Counted from the first letter of the stretch, positions 1 to 8,800 are shown. The stretch: 10,257 nt of DNA from Dysgonamonadaceae bacterium (GCA_031282925.1 JAITCT010000156.1:1-10257); one strand, 5' to 3'. Notes: generated by a model not told the origin, from the letters alone. Made by a program: numbers and translations.

Positions 1-1
1 G

Positions 2-976
2 AAAAATAAACTTATATATATATTATGCAGTGGAAAGAATCCCAAGTTCATTTACTATTTGATAAACATGCTTCGGATACTGACGCCTAAGTGGTTCTTT
101 CAGGCCAGATTGCGGCGAACGCTGGCCGCTGCATCCCGTCGGAAAGATCGCGAATATATCGAACAGCGCGTAAACTATTATAATAAACTGACCGGTAAAG
201 CAAAGCTGCCTGTGGCAATGCCTCATCTTTCGGAACATAAATTAAGGGGACAGAAAGTTTATTTTTTTGATTCCTATGAATATACACGATGGTTTTCAGA
301 CTCTTTCCAATGGGGCTTTTGTCCGGGAGACGTAACTTACATTCCGGAATATCCTTCTATCGTAAAGAGCCGTCCATTGGCGGATAACAATGAAAATTCC
401 GTTATTTTGAAGTTAGAGAAGATTCGTCATTTCATATTTGTTAATGATAAAAAGTCTTTTGCGGAAAAGAAAAACAGGGTTATTTTCCGTGGAAAAGTAA
501 AAGGAAAGCCTTCCCGCCGACAATTTATGGAAATGTATTTCCATCATCCGATGTGCGATTTGGGCGACGTGAGTAAAAATACGACTGACCCTGTAGAGTG
601 GCAGACAGAAAAGAAGACGATTCGTGAGCATTTGGATTATAAATTTATCATGTCTCTCGAAGGCAACGATGTGGCCAGTAATCTGAAATGGGTAATGTCT
701 TCCAATTCCATAGCCGTAATGCCCCGGCCAACCTGTGAAACCTGGTTTATGGAAGGCACACTGATTCCTGATTATCATTATATTGAAATAAAAGCAGATT
801 TTTCGGATTTGGAAGAAAGATTGGATTACTACATGGAACATACCGATGAAGCACAAAGAATTATAGAACATGCTCATGAATATGTCAATCAGTTTAAGAA
901 CCGGGAACGGGAGCATTTAATATCCCTCCTTGTGTTGGATAAGTATTTTAAGATGACAGGACAGGATAAAATATGA
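2..976 (+). CDS. GT90-type (LpsA/CAP10-like) glycosyltransferase, 5' end probably outside the window
   Basis: Probable glycosyltransferase of family 90, the LpsA/CAP10 group that adds sugars to LPS core or capsule in the cytoplasm. The family signs are a basic RGKVKGKPSRR stretch (about 502-534), a FIMSLEGNDVASNLKWVMSSNS block (about 645-710, like the family's 'DG.g.s.rf..lL.sns') and CETWFMEGTLIPDYHYIEI (about 735-790). The C-terminus is a helical EHTDEAQRIIEHAHEYVNQF region. Start choice: TTG at 59 and ATG at 68 are available, but the frame has no stop back to base 2. The upstream residues (KFIYYLINMLRILTPKWFF) also look coding, so the true start probably lies just left of the window. There is no signal peptide or membrane helix. 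The stop overlaps the next start (ATGA, 973-976), so it is coupled to the glycosyltransferase genes that follow. The donor and acceptor sugars cannot be told. Family call fairly sure; start unsure. Confidence 0.82.
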   Translation, partial: KNKLIYILCSGKNPKFIYYLINMLRILTPKWFFQARLRRTLAAASRRKDREYIEQRVNYYNKLTGKAKLPVAMPHLSEHKLRGQKVYFFDSYEYTRWFSDSFQWGFCPGDVTYIPEYPSIVKSRPLADNNENSVILKLEKIRHFIFVNDKKSFAEKKNRVIFRGKVKGKPSRRQFMEMYFHHPMCDLGDVSKNTTDPVEWQTEKKTIREHLDYKFIMSLEGNDVASNLKWVMSSNSIAVMPRPTCETWFMEGTLIPDYHYIEIKADFSDLEERLDYYMEHTDEAQRIIEHAHEYVNQFKNREREHLISLLVLDKYFKMTGQDKI

Positions 977-1422
977 AAAGCAATATGAACACAAATCCTT
1001 TGGTTTCCATTGTACCCGGCTGTAATTACGGTATGAAAATAATATACGATGCTCAGATTTTTCTGAATCAAAAAGCGGGAGGAATTTCACGATATCATTA
1101 CGAATTATTCAAAGGAATGCGCCGACTGGGACATGATGCCCGAATTGCAGGTTTATTTGTGAAAAATAAGTATTTGCTATCCGACAGTCTATATGGAAAA
1201 TCATTTATTTACGACCCTACGACTTCGTTTGCCGCTTTCAATAAATGGATATTGAAAAAGAAATTAAGGAAAACAAACAGAAATGTAATTTTTCGCCCGA
1301 CCAATGCTTATAATTATCTGTATCCCGAAATACTCAACGTCAAAAACAAGGTGTTCACAATCCACGATATGATTATTGAAAAGCAGAACATAACGGCAAG
1401 CGTTGATAAATCATTATTATGA
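973..1422 (+). CDS. Truncated GT4 glycosyltransferase fragment with a GT2-like leader (probable gene remnant)
   Basis: From the internal ATG at 1033 the protein begins MKIIYDAQIFLNQKAGGISR, the usual N-terminus of a GT4 (GT-B fold) glycosyltransferase. It continues through the FTIHDMI motif (about 1353-1374) that closes the first part of the acceptor domain. It then stops after about 130 residues, where full-length relatives have about 350-400. The second Rossmann domain, with the nucleotide-sugar site and the E-x7-E motif, is missing. The 20 residues before ATG 1033 (NPLVSIVPGCNYG) look like the start of a different family, GT2 (compare 'PLVSIIVPCYNYG'). The frame may therefore be a fusion of debris from two genes. 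Both ends keep ATGA overlaps with neighbours, so translation through the operon is preserved. Probably inactive as a glycosyltransferase. Called CDS because the frame is intact; pseudogene is equally defensible. Confidence 0.7.
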   Translation: MKSNMNTNPLVSIVPGCNYGMKIIYDAQIFLNQKAGGISRYHYELFKGMRRLGHDARIAGLFVKNKYLLSDSLYGKSFIYDPTTSFAAFNKWILKKKLRKTNRNVIFRPTNAYNYLYPEILNVKNKVFTIHDMIIEKQNITASVDKSLL

Positions 1423-2165
1423 ACCAAAATACATCTCCTTTAATTACAGTTGTTACCGTTAATTATAATAATTTGGAAGCGCTTGAAAAAACCATTCAAA
1501 ACGTAATCGCTCAAACTTACAGACCCATCGAATATATTGTGATAGACGGCGCTTCGACCGACGGCTCCGTGGATATAATCAAAAAGTACGAATCCAAAAT
1601 TACGGACTGGTTTTCGGAAAAAGATGCGGGTATTTATAACGCAATGAATAAAGGCATTGAGAGAGCAAACGGCGAATGGATTTGTTTTCTCAATTGCGGA
1701 GATGTTTTTGTCGATAATCAGACAGTTCAACGAATTGTTGATCATCTTCAATCGTCTGATGCGGATATCGTCTATGGCAATATTTTTGTTGAACAACAGG
1801 ACGGCACAATGAAAGAACGTATAGCCCGTGAACCGTGCAATATTCACCGGATGCACTTTTGTCATCAGAGTGCTTTTGTTAAAACGGTTTTATTGCGAAA
1901 CTATCTGTTTGATGAAAGTCATAAAATGTCGGCGGATTTGAAATTTTTCAAACAATGCCATTATGATAAACGTAAGTTTGTGCACGTGAATTTTCCAATA
2001 GTGATTTACGATACATCAGGCATTTCAAATGTTCAGCGTCAAAAAGGGCTTCGGGATAATATTGCCGTTATCAAAGAGATTGACAAAGGATTGGACAAGT
2101 ATTTATTTCTCTTTCGTTTGTATTTTGTGATTTACTGGCGAATGATAACAGGGAAAATAAAATAA
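1419..2165 (+). CDS. GT2 family glycosyltransferase (WcaA/WcaE-like)
   Basis: Inverting-type GT-A glycosyltransferase of family 2, expected to add a sugar from a nucleotide donor to a lipid-linked glycan on the cytoplasmic side. Residues 8-20 give the first strand (ITVVTVNYNNLE), residues 40-50 IVIDGASTDGS, residues 67-80 EKDAGIYNAMNKGI, and residues 88-97 ICFLNCGDVF, where the metal/diphosphate motif sits. HQSAFVK near residue 150 and a Met-Ser-Ala-Asp (MSAD) acceptor-side motif near 171-174 are typical of the WcaE-type subgroup whose members carry 'DAGIYDAMNKGI'. Length (248 aa) is normal for this subgroup. The C-terminal stretch (FLFRLYFVIYWRMI) is hydrophobic and basic and could sit on the membrane. 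ATG at 1419 overlaps the previous stop, giving translational coupling. The stop at 2163-2165 is followed at once by a small inverted-repeat element. Confidence 0.9.
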   Translation: MNQNTSPLITVVTVNYNNLEALEKTIQNVIAQTYRPIEYIVIDGASTDGSVDIIKKYESKITDWFSEKDAGIYNAMNKGIERANGEWICFLNCGDVFVDNQTVQRIVDHLQSSDADIVYGNIFVEQQDGTMKERIAREPCNIHRMHFCHQSAFVKTVLLRNYLFDESHKMSADLKFFKQCHYDKRKFVHVNFPIVIYDTSGISNVQRQKGLRDNIAVIKEIDKGLDKYLFLFRLYFVIYWRMITGKIK

Positions 2166-2168
2166 TTA

Positions 2169-2251
2169 CTCATGTTACGCACTTTAAAAGTTCAAGTGTA
2201 CTTTTAAAGAATTCAGGTCGCCGAGTCATTATCAACTGTGCGTAACATGAG
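2169..2251. mobile_element. MITE-like element with perfect terminal inverted repeats
   Basis: ACTCATGTTACGCAC at 2168-2182 is repeated perfectly inverted at 2238-2252. If the ends are placed at CTCATG...CATGAG, the element is 83 bp and flanked on both sides by TTA (2166-2168 and 2252-2254), which could be a 3-bp target duplication. The interior has no room for a transposase. It contains a second perfect inverted repeat just inside the left end. This is the look of a miniature inverted-repeat element or an internally deleted insertion sequence. A 3-bp T-N-A duplication would suit some IS5-family subgroups, but that is a guess. It lies one base after the preceding stop codon and splits the glycosyltransferase run. 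It could also act as a terminator or RNA processing hairpin. Confidence 0.7.
2182..2209. repeat. Inner hairpin of the MITE-like element
   Basis: CTTTAAAAGT at 2182-2191 and ACTTTTAAAG at 2200-2209 pair perfectly around an 8-nt loop. The hairpin is AT-rich. It sits next to the left terminal repeat and shares base 2182 with it. It may belong to the transposase recognition end or form in RNA downstream of the GT2 gene. It lacks a following T-run, so it is not a standard intrinsic terminator. Confidence 0.6.
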
Positions 2252-2284
2252 TTAAAACAATAAAAATTAAAAAAATATTAATTG

Positions 2285-3160
2285 ATGATTTCAATAATTA
2301 CAGCTATTCATAATCAGGTTAATATGAATAGATTATTCTGGGACTATCTGTTAAGATATACAGATAATCCGTTTGAACTGATTATCGTTGATAATATTTC
2401 AACCGATGGCAGTCGTGAATTTTTCCGGTCTTTACCGGAGGATAAAGTAAAAGTGATTGAAAATGATGCTAATTACTCGTATGCTCATTGCCAGAATCAG
2501 GGAATTGCCATTGCAAAGTATGATGTTCTGGTATTTTTAAATAATGATGTATTAGTTTCAAAACATTGGGACAAAAGACTTCTTGAAGTGTTAGGCAGGA
2601 ACAAACGGGAAGTACTTAGTTTTGCCAGTAACGACCGCATATTCAACAAAATCGAAACAGACAGACTATCTCGTCGCTGGAAACGAATCAAATATCCTTT
2701 AATGTATTTGTTTGGACAATCATTATTTTCGTTGAAATTAATGGTCAAACTGTGTTATGGAAATTGGGAACGATATACTTCAAAAATTTTCAATCAATAT
2801 GGTTATTCATTTACAGTTGGATTTTCAGGATCGGCAATTGCAATGACGCGCAAAGCGGTTGAATTGTTGGGAATGTGGGACATTTCCCAGCAAGGCGCTG
2901 ATTTTGATTTGTTCTACCGTTCATGTTTATGTGCGGAAACAACCGGAAATATTGAACCCATGTCAATTATAAATGGCGTTTTTATTCATCATTACAGACG
3001 TTTGACTTTATATTCAAAACATCCTGTATTCAAAGATAAAGACAAGTTGCGCAGTATCGAAAGTAAATGGACAAGAGAACAAATAGACAGATGGATGAAA
3101 TATGTCAAATTCTTGACATTAATACCAACAAATTTGTCGGAAAAGACAGATACGAAATAA
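2285..3160 (+). CDS. GT2 family glycosyltransferase (rhamnosyltransferase-like)
   Basis: GT-A fold family 2 glycosyltransferase. The N-terminus MISIITAIHNQ forms the first strand, residues 32-43 read LIIVDNISTDGS, and residues 66-76 (YAHCQNQGIAI) form the usual helix before the metal site. FLNNDV at 84-89 holds the D-x-D equivalent, with N-N-D in place of D-x-D as is common in the rhamnosyltransferase-like branch. A GFSGSAIAMTRKAVELLGMWD segment (about residues 180-200) and GADFDLFYR match the C-terminal catalytic part of that branch ('G.g.m.RR...e.iG.fDe.....ED.Dl..R'), with D-F-D-L in place of E-D-x-D. ATG at 2285 is preferred over the TTG at 2282. It follows a very A/T-rich leader (2253-2284) without a clear Shine-Dalgarno. 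The gene looks more AT-rich than its right-hand neighbours, which suits horizontally exchanged surface-glycan genes. Donor sugar unknown. Confidence 0.88.
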   Translation: MISIITAIHNQVNMNRLFWDYLLRYTDNPFELIIVDNISTDGSREFFRSLPEDKVKVIENDANYSYAHCQNQGIAIAKYDVLVFLNNDVLVSKHWDKRLLEVLGRNKREVLSFASNDRIFNKIETDRLSRRWKRIKYPLMYLFGQSLFSLKLMVKLCYGNWERYTSKIFNQYGYSFTVGFSGSAIAMTRKAVELLGMWDISQQGADFDLFYRSCLCAETTGNIEPMSIINGVFIHHYRRLTLYSKHPVFKDKDKLRSIESKWTREQIDRWMKYVKFLTLIPTNLSEKTDTK

Positions 3161-3212
3161 TTGAAATATAAGATAAATAGAAGCCGCTACCCGTTTGCAG
3201 GACGTGGTACAA

Positions 3213-4346
3213 ATGAAAATTATGAAGATAGGATTTGACGCCAAAAGAGCCGTTCAAAACAATACCGGCTTGGGAAATTACAGCCGGTTTGTCATGGAAG
3301 CCCTGTCGGAATATTACCCCGATAATACTTATTTCCTTTTTGCTCCCCGGCGAAAAATGAATGAGCGTTTGAAAACCTTGATTTCCCGTTCCAATGTTGC
3401 ATTTATTTTCCCTTCGGGCATTTCCAAATTATTATCTTCGCTGTGGCGGATTTTCGGAAGTAAAAAGCAGATCAACAAAAACAGGGTGGAAATTTTCCAC
3501 GGACTCAGTAATGAACTTCCCGTCAATATTCACAGTACCGGCATTAAAACGGTTGTAACTGTCCACGATTTGATATTCATCCGTTACCCACAATATTACC
3601 ACCGGATCGACCGGAAGATTTACCTTTGGAAATTCCGGCGCGCTTGCCTGAAAGCCGATGTGATTATTGCCGTCAGCGAATGTACCAAACGCGATATTAT
3701 TTCTTTTTTCCGGATTGCCGGAGAAAAAATCAAAGTCGTTTATCAGGATTGCCGTCCCGATTTTAAATGGCCGGTTCCCGAAGAAAAGCGGATGCAAATC
3801 GCAGAAAAACATCAGCTTCCCCAACGTTTTATATTGTACGTCGGCAGTATTGAACCAAGAAAAAACCTGTTGCCGGCCGTAAAAACCCTGAGCCGCATTC
3901 CCGAAGAAATTCATTTGGTTGCTGTCGGGAAATCAACGCCTTATCAACAGGAAATAGAGAAATATGCGCATGAAACGGGATTGGAATCACGCTTACACAT
4001 CAAAAACGATTTTCCTTTTGAAGATTTGCCGGCGGTATATCAACTGGCTTCCGTATTTGTTTATCCTTCCTTTTTTGAAGGTTTCGGTATTCCGTTGATT
4101 GAAGCATTGTCGTGTGGCGTTCCGGTGATTGCGGCAACAGGTTCCTGTTTGGAAGAAGCCGGCGGACCGGATTCTATTTATGTTGATCCGCTCAATGATG
4201 CGGAATTAGCGGCCAAAATCCGGGAAGTATTGGAGAATAAAGACTTGGCGGAAAAAATGGTAAAACGGGGTTTGGAATATATGAAGCGGTTTGATTCGCA
4301 GAAAATTGCAGGGGAAATAATGGAAATATACCGGAGTTTATTATGA
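3213..4346 (+). CDS. GT4 family glycosyltransferase (mannosyltransferase-like), full length
   Basis: Retaining GT-B glycosyltransferase of family 4. The N-terminal acceptor domain starts KIGFDAKRAVQNNTGLGNYSR. VVTVHDLIF (near residue 112) and VIIAVSECTKRDI (near 150) are classical landmarks. The donor domain begins at ILYVGSIEPRKNL (near 205) and contains FFEGFGIPLIEALSCGVPVI (near 286-305), whose paired glutamates form the E-x7-E motif that holds the nucleotide sugar. At 378 aa it is full length, unlike the related fragment at 973-1422. Starts considered: ATG 3213 is chosen because AGGA at 3199-3202 is suitably placed; ATG 3222 (MKIGFDAKR) is a good alternative and TTG 3195 unlikely. A 52-bp gap separates it from the GT2 gene upstream, and no convincing promoter is seen there. 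It is the last gene of the glycan run, and a repeat array begins on the base after its stop. Confidence 0.92.
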   Translation: MKIMKIGFDAKRAVQNNTGLGNYSRFVMEALSEYYPDNTYFLFAPRRKMNERLKTLISRSNVAFIFPSGISKLLSSLWRIFGSKKQINKNRVEIFHGLSNELPVNIHSTGIKTVVTVHDLIFIRYPQYYHRIDRKIYLWKFRRACLKADVIIAVSECTKRDIISFFRIAGEKIKVVYQDCRPDFKWPVPEEKRMQIAEKHQLPQRFILYVGSIEPRKNLLPAVKTLSRIPEEIHLVAVGKSTPYQQEIEKYAHETGLESRLHIKNDFPFEDLPAVYQLASVFVYPSFFEGFGIPLIEALSCGVPVIAATGSCLEEAGGPDSIYVDPLNDAELAAKIREVLENKDLAEKMVKRGLEYMKRFDSQKIAGEIMEIYRSLL

Positions 4347-4445
4347 TTTATACCGTCCTTTTGCGCCGATTTTAACACTTTTATACCGTCCTTTTGCGCC
4401 AAAATACAAAAATTTACCGTATCTTTGTCGAAAATATTTTTCAGA
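4347..4445. repeat. 33-bp-period tandem repeat in front of the ATPase gene
   Basis: A 21-bp core beginning TTTATACCGTCC and ending TTTTGCGCC occurs identically at 4347-4367 and 4380-4400. The 12-bp spacers differ, giving a 33-bp period. A third, degenerate unit starts exactly 33 bp later at 4413 (TTTACCGT then CTTTG) and contains the -7 promoter box. The array runs from the base after the GT4 stop to the ATPase start. Identical cores with unrelated spacers suggest selected binding sites or part of a repeated gene-leader unit, not simple slippage. Confidence 0.75.
4420..4427 (+). promoter_or_regulatory. Bacteroidetes-type -7 promoter box for the ATPase gene
   Basis: TATCTTTG fits the Bacteroidetes sigma-ABfr -7 consensus TAnnTTTG exactly. 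The -33 TTTG candidate is at 4393-4396, inside the second repeat core, with a 23-bp spacing that is slightly long. Transcription would start near 4433, leaving a leader of only about a dozen bases before ATG 4447. This suggests the ATPase is transcribed separately from the glycosyltransferases. Confidence 0.55.
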
Positions 4446-4446
4446 T

Positions 4447-5802
4447 ATGATACAACGAAAAGCAATGGCGTATTTACAGCAATGGAAAGAACGGTCAGAC
4501 CGTAAACCATTGGTTTTGAGAGGCGCAAGACAAGTTGGGAAAACAACATTAGTAACGGAATTTGCCAGGCGGTATGATGTTTTTCTTCACCTCAATCTCG
4601 AAAAAAAAGCCGAATGGAATTTGTTTGAACAATATGATGAAGTAAACGAACTGATTCAAGCCATTTTTTTACATAAAAAACAAACCATGAATGGCGGCTC
4701 CGTACTGCTTTTTATTGATGAAATTCAAAATTCCCCCAAAGCGGTTGCCATCTTACGCTATTTTTACGAAGAAGCCGGTCATATTCATGTAATTGCAGCC
4801 GGTTCGCTGCTCGAAACGATAATAGATGTTCGCAAAATCTCTTTTCCTGTCGGTCGGGTTGAGTATCTGGCTGTTCGTCCCTGTTCGTTTCTCGAATTTT
4901 TAAATGGAATAAATAATGATTTTGACGCCGAACTAATCAAAAATTTAAAGGCCACTTCCGTTCACGACAGGATCATCAAACTTTTCAATGACTATACTTT
5001 GGTTGGCGGAATGCCTGCCGTAATTTCAAAATATGCCGGAAATCAGGATATTTTAGCGCTAAAACGGGTCTATAATTCGCTCTTGCAATCCTACAAAGAC
5101 GATATAGAAAAATATACGAAAAATACGGCCACCATAAAAATCATTCGCGAGATTCTGGATACAGGATGGCTGTCGGCAGGCAGCATTATCACGTTTGAAA
5201 AATTCGGCGGAACCAATTTTTCTTCCAAAGAAATGAGTTTGGCGTTCCAAACCATACAGAAAGCCATGCTTTTGGAATTAGCGTTCCCGACTTCAAGCAC
5301 ACGAATGCCGTTGCCGCCCAATCGCCGGCAACGCCCCAAATTGATTTGGCTGGACACGGGATTAGTCAACTTTGTTGCCGGCATACAGCAGGAAATTTTT
5401 TCGTCCGGGAATATTCAGGATGTTTGGCGGGGCAGAATAGCAGAACAAATTACGGCTCAGGAACTTTTGGCTCTTGATGACAGTTTGCTTGCCAAACGGA
5501 TTTTTTGGAAGCGCAACAAACAGGGTTCCGAAGCCGAAGTGGATTTTATCTATAAATACAATGGTCTGGCAATTCCGGTAGAAGTCAAATCGGGACACAA
5601 TTCCAAGTTGAAATCGCTGCATTTGTTTATGGATGAAGCGCCCCACAATTTCGCGGTGCGCATTTGGTCGCAACCTTTGTCAGTGGATAAAGTCCGTACT
5701 TCAACAGGCAAATCATTCAGTCTGATTAACCTTCCGTTTTACTACATTGGGGTGATTGATCAAGTGCTGGAACAATTTATCGGGGCGACCGGCGGCTTAT
5801 AA
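4447..5802 (+). CDS. AAA+ ATPase with C-terminal DUF4143 (restriction-nuclease-like fold)
   Basis: An intact 451-aa P-loop ATPase. Walker A is GARQVGKTT (residues 26-34), Walker B VLLFIDEIQ (86-94), and a sensor-like AAGSLLE lies at 117-123. HVIAAGS, VEYLAVRPCSFLEFL and the GGMPAV block (about residue 184) are hallmarks of the AAA_14/DUF4143 family. Near residues 362-382, EAEVDFIY followed by IPVEVKSG matches a PD-(D/E)xK nuclease-like core (D, then E-x-K). Such proteins are often present in many copies in Bacteroidales genomes and their job is not established; roles in defence or mobile DNA have been suggested, and a nuclease activity is only inferred from the fold. It has its own promoter box and an unusual 33-bp repeat array upstream. 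No partner gene (toxin, methylase) is adjacent. Start ATG 4447 follows the promoter closely. It may have been inserted at the edge of the glycan cluster. Confidence 0.93.
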   Translation: MIQRKAMAYLQQWKERSDRKPLVLRGARQVGKTTLVTEFARRYDVFLHLNLEKKAEWNLFEQYDEVNELIQAIFLHKKQTMNGGSVLLFIDEIQNSPKAVAILRYFYEEAGHIHVIAAGSLLETIIDVRKISFPVGRVEYLAVRPCSFLEFLNGINNDFDAELIKNLKATSVHDRIIKLFNDYTLVGGMPAVISKYAGNQDILALKRVYNSLLQSYKDDIEKYTKNTATIKIIREILDTGWLSAGSIITFEKFGGTNFSSKEMSLAFQTIQKAMLLELAFPTSSTRMPLPPNRRQRPKLIWLDTGLVNFVAGIQQEIFSSGNIQDVWRGRIAEQITAQELLALDDSLLAKRIFWKRNKQGSEAEVDFIYKYNGLAIPVEVKSGHNSKLKSLHLFMDEAPHNFAVRIWSQPLSVDKVRTSTGKSFSLINLPFYYIGVIDQVLEQFIGATGGL

Positions 5803-5819
5803 CCTCCCGTCAATGGTTT

Positions 5820-8800
5820 TCATCGGTAAGAAGCATTTGCAGGGAACGGCTTCAGCGCCACCCCAATATTCTTTTTCCCGTCAATCTTAATAACAACCGG
5901 TTTCTCAAACCGGACATGACGGAGGTATTTCGTTTCTTTCTCCGCCGGTTGCGCATTGAGAAACGCTTCGTCGAAAATGCCGTTTCCTTTGATATAAGGA
6001 TTAATCGTGAAATAGCCGACCCCGAAAGAAGTCAGGTTATGGAAAAAATGCGTCCCCTGGCTCGGTTCAACCCTGTAATTATCCAATCCCGATTCGACAA
6101 TCAGGCGGGCATTGGAAATATGCGCCCATTTCACCGGAATACCCAACCAGGGGTCGCTCGAACCCCAACGGCCGGGGCCAACCAAAATGTAATTCCGTTC
6201 TTCCTCAATCATTTCCCGGTTGAACCGCTCGATTTCCCCTGCAACCTGCGGATTGTTTCCTGCACTGAATCCTGCGGTTTTCACATAAATAACGTCATAT
6301 ACATCGCCGGTAATTCCGTGTCCCAGTGCATGTACCGATTGGAGCAAACAGTCTTCTTCCTTCACTTTCAACAAATTTTCCCCGATGACTTCTTTGCTGT
6401 CCACAATGGGGCGCAATTGCAGGAGGTAAAAATTGCCGGTAACTCCCGATTCGGGCGTTTTTTCCAAATTAACGGCAAATTCGATTTCAACGGGACGCCC
6501 AATTTCCGCCTGCCCGAGTTTCAGGATATAATCCAAAATACCGGCCAAAGGAAAAACACCGTTATGCAAAACGCCCGAAAAAGTAATTACTTTCCGGTTC
6601 GGCCCCGGATAATAACCGTCCATCAGTATGTGATCCTGGGGGTTGTAAGTCGATGAAATATACCGTATGGCCCCGTCCTTATCGGCTTCTTTAACGGACA
6701 GCTCCAACAGATTGGAAGCATCATTGACGGTTATTTTATCGTTCGGGCCGGTTTGCAAATCCAAAGCATAGAACCTGGTTTGAGTCTCTTTTAACGCAAA
6801 TTCCAAAGAGCCGGTTTGCAGGATACGGTCAGGGTGTTTCGGTGAGAAACGAAGCGTAACGCCTCCATCTACAATGTATTTCCCCAAACCCAAAGCCACA
6901 CTGACAATCCCTTCTTCCCCTTTTTCCTCGCCAACCGGATAAAAATTCAAGGAGCGGGCTACACCCGAAATGTCAGGGTAACAACGTGTTCCGTGAACCT
7001 GTCCGACCATTTCCTGCAGGACAATCGCCATTTTTTCCTGGTCGATTAAGTTTTGCGTAGCGGTCATATACGCTTTGCTATCCCTGTAAAACACGGAAGC
7101 ATATACTCCTTTTATCGCATTCCCGACCCTGTTCAGCAACTCGTATTTATCGGGAACATGAGGAATCATGTAAGTCTTATAAACTCCGGCGAAAGGCTGG
7201 TAATGGGAATCTTCCAGCAAACTCGACGACCGCACGACAACCGGCGTTTTTACAACTTCAAAAAACGCAAGCAAATCTTCAATCAAACGCTTGGGAAGGC
7301 TTGCCCGCAGGAAGTACTTGAGAATATCCCCGTCGGGAAGGTCTTGCAAGGCAATCCTGTACAAATCGTTCATCTCCATGAACTCGTCGAAAATGTCCGT
7401 ACAAAGCACAACGGTTTTAGGAATCCTGAGTCCCGTATTCGGGAATAACCTGTCCAGCTCATTCGCCCACCGCTTAATCATCCGGCTGATAAAAGCCAGG
7501 CCGCGCCCTTTCCCGCCCAAAGAATCTTCGCCGATGCGGGCAAAATGGGAATATTCGTCGAAACGCTCTTTTTCGAATACGGCCACAATCCCTGAATTTT
7601 TCATCTCCCTGTATTTGACTATCGCATCGAATATTACCCGGCGGGCTTCGTCCATGCTTGCATAATCCGACACGTCAATGCCTTTCAGGAATTCGGCAAT
7701 CGGAAAGATTGCACGGGAATAGAAAAAGCGGGAAAAATGGTTGCGCGACAGATGGTAAACCAGCGAATCGTCGGGAATTCGAAATATTTTTGTCTGTAAA
7801 TCTTTCAGCGAAGTAATCCGGATAATCTCGGCTTTGGTTTGCGGATCAAGAATAACAAAATCGCCGAACCCGAAATTGTCTTTAATCTCCTTCCGCAAAT
7901 CCTGGGGGAAAGTTTTGGAGTTCTTATCAATAAAACTGCAATGCAATTCATCGGCAAAACGCTTGTTGGAAACTTCCGAGGAATCGAAAATAATCGGTAC
8001 AAAACGGTCGATATTCCGAACCATGCTGCCTAATTTGTAGCCTGCATACGGGTCTTTCACGCCGCATTTGCAGAAACTCATGTCGCAAACAATACCCAAA
8101 GTGTGATCCTTATATTTAAGGTAAAGCGCTTCGGCTTCTTCATAAGAACGCGCAAGCAGTATCTTCGGGCGTCCCCGCATCCGGAGCGTCTGCTGGTGCG
8201 CATTCAGCGCTTCTTTTGAAAAGCCTTTGGACTGCTCCAAAACAAATTTGTAGAGGTGCGGCAAAGCCGACGAATAAAAACGAATGGAATCTTCGACCAG
8301 CAAAATGGTTTGTACGCCAACCGAAGCAATATCATCATCCACATTCATCTTATCCTCAATGAGTTTGATGATGGCCAACAGCAATTCGGAATTTCCCAGC
8401 CAGCTGAAAACGTAGTCGATGGAACTCAAATCTTCCTGCAACATCCTTTTGGTAACTTCGCGCGAAAAAGGCGTCAAAACCACGATGGGAACTTTGGAAT
8501 AAAGCGATTTAATCCGGTTGGCGCCGGCAAAAATATCCGTATCGTCCATATTCGGCATACAAATAACAAGGTCGAAATTCATCCGGCGCATGGCTGCAAC
8601 GGCTTCTTTTTCGGTTGTTACCAGGGTGAACCGGGGCGGGTAGCGGAGGCTCAAAGAGGTGTATTCGTTAAATATCTGTTCGTCAATCCTGCCGTCTTCT
8701 TCCAGCATAAAAGCGTCATACCTGGTAGCAATGAGTAAGACGTTGAGTACCCTTTTGGTCATTAAACCGGCAAAAGAAGTATCTTTAAAAACCAGGTGAT

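Noticed and set aside
3161..3212. Promoter for the GT4 gene
   Set aside because: No TAnnTTTG box was found in the gap; only an isolated TTTG occurs, so co-transcription with the upstream gene is more likely.
4347..4445. Possible CRISPR or plasmid-type replication iterons
   Set aside because: Only two exact copies with 12-bp spacers, in front of a promoter, and no replication gene nearby.
5803..5819. Terminator between the convergent ATPase and ATP-grasp genes
   Set aside because: The 17-bp gap holds no stable inverted repeat with a T-run.
5916..6656. Long plus-strand frame of 246 codons opposite the ATP-grasp gene, and similar ones at 7053-7665 and 8256-8738
   Set aside because: They are antisense shadows of a well-supported minus-strand coding region and match no recognisable family.
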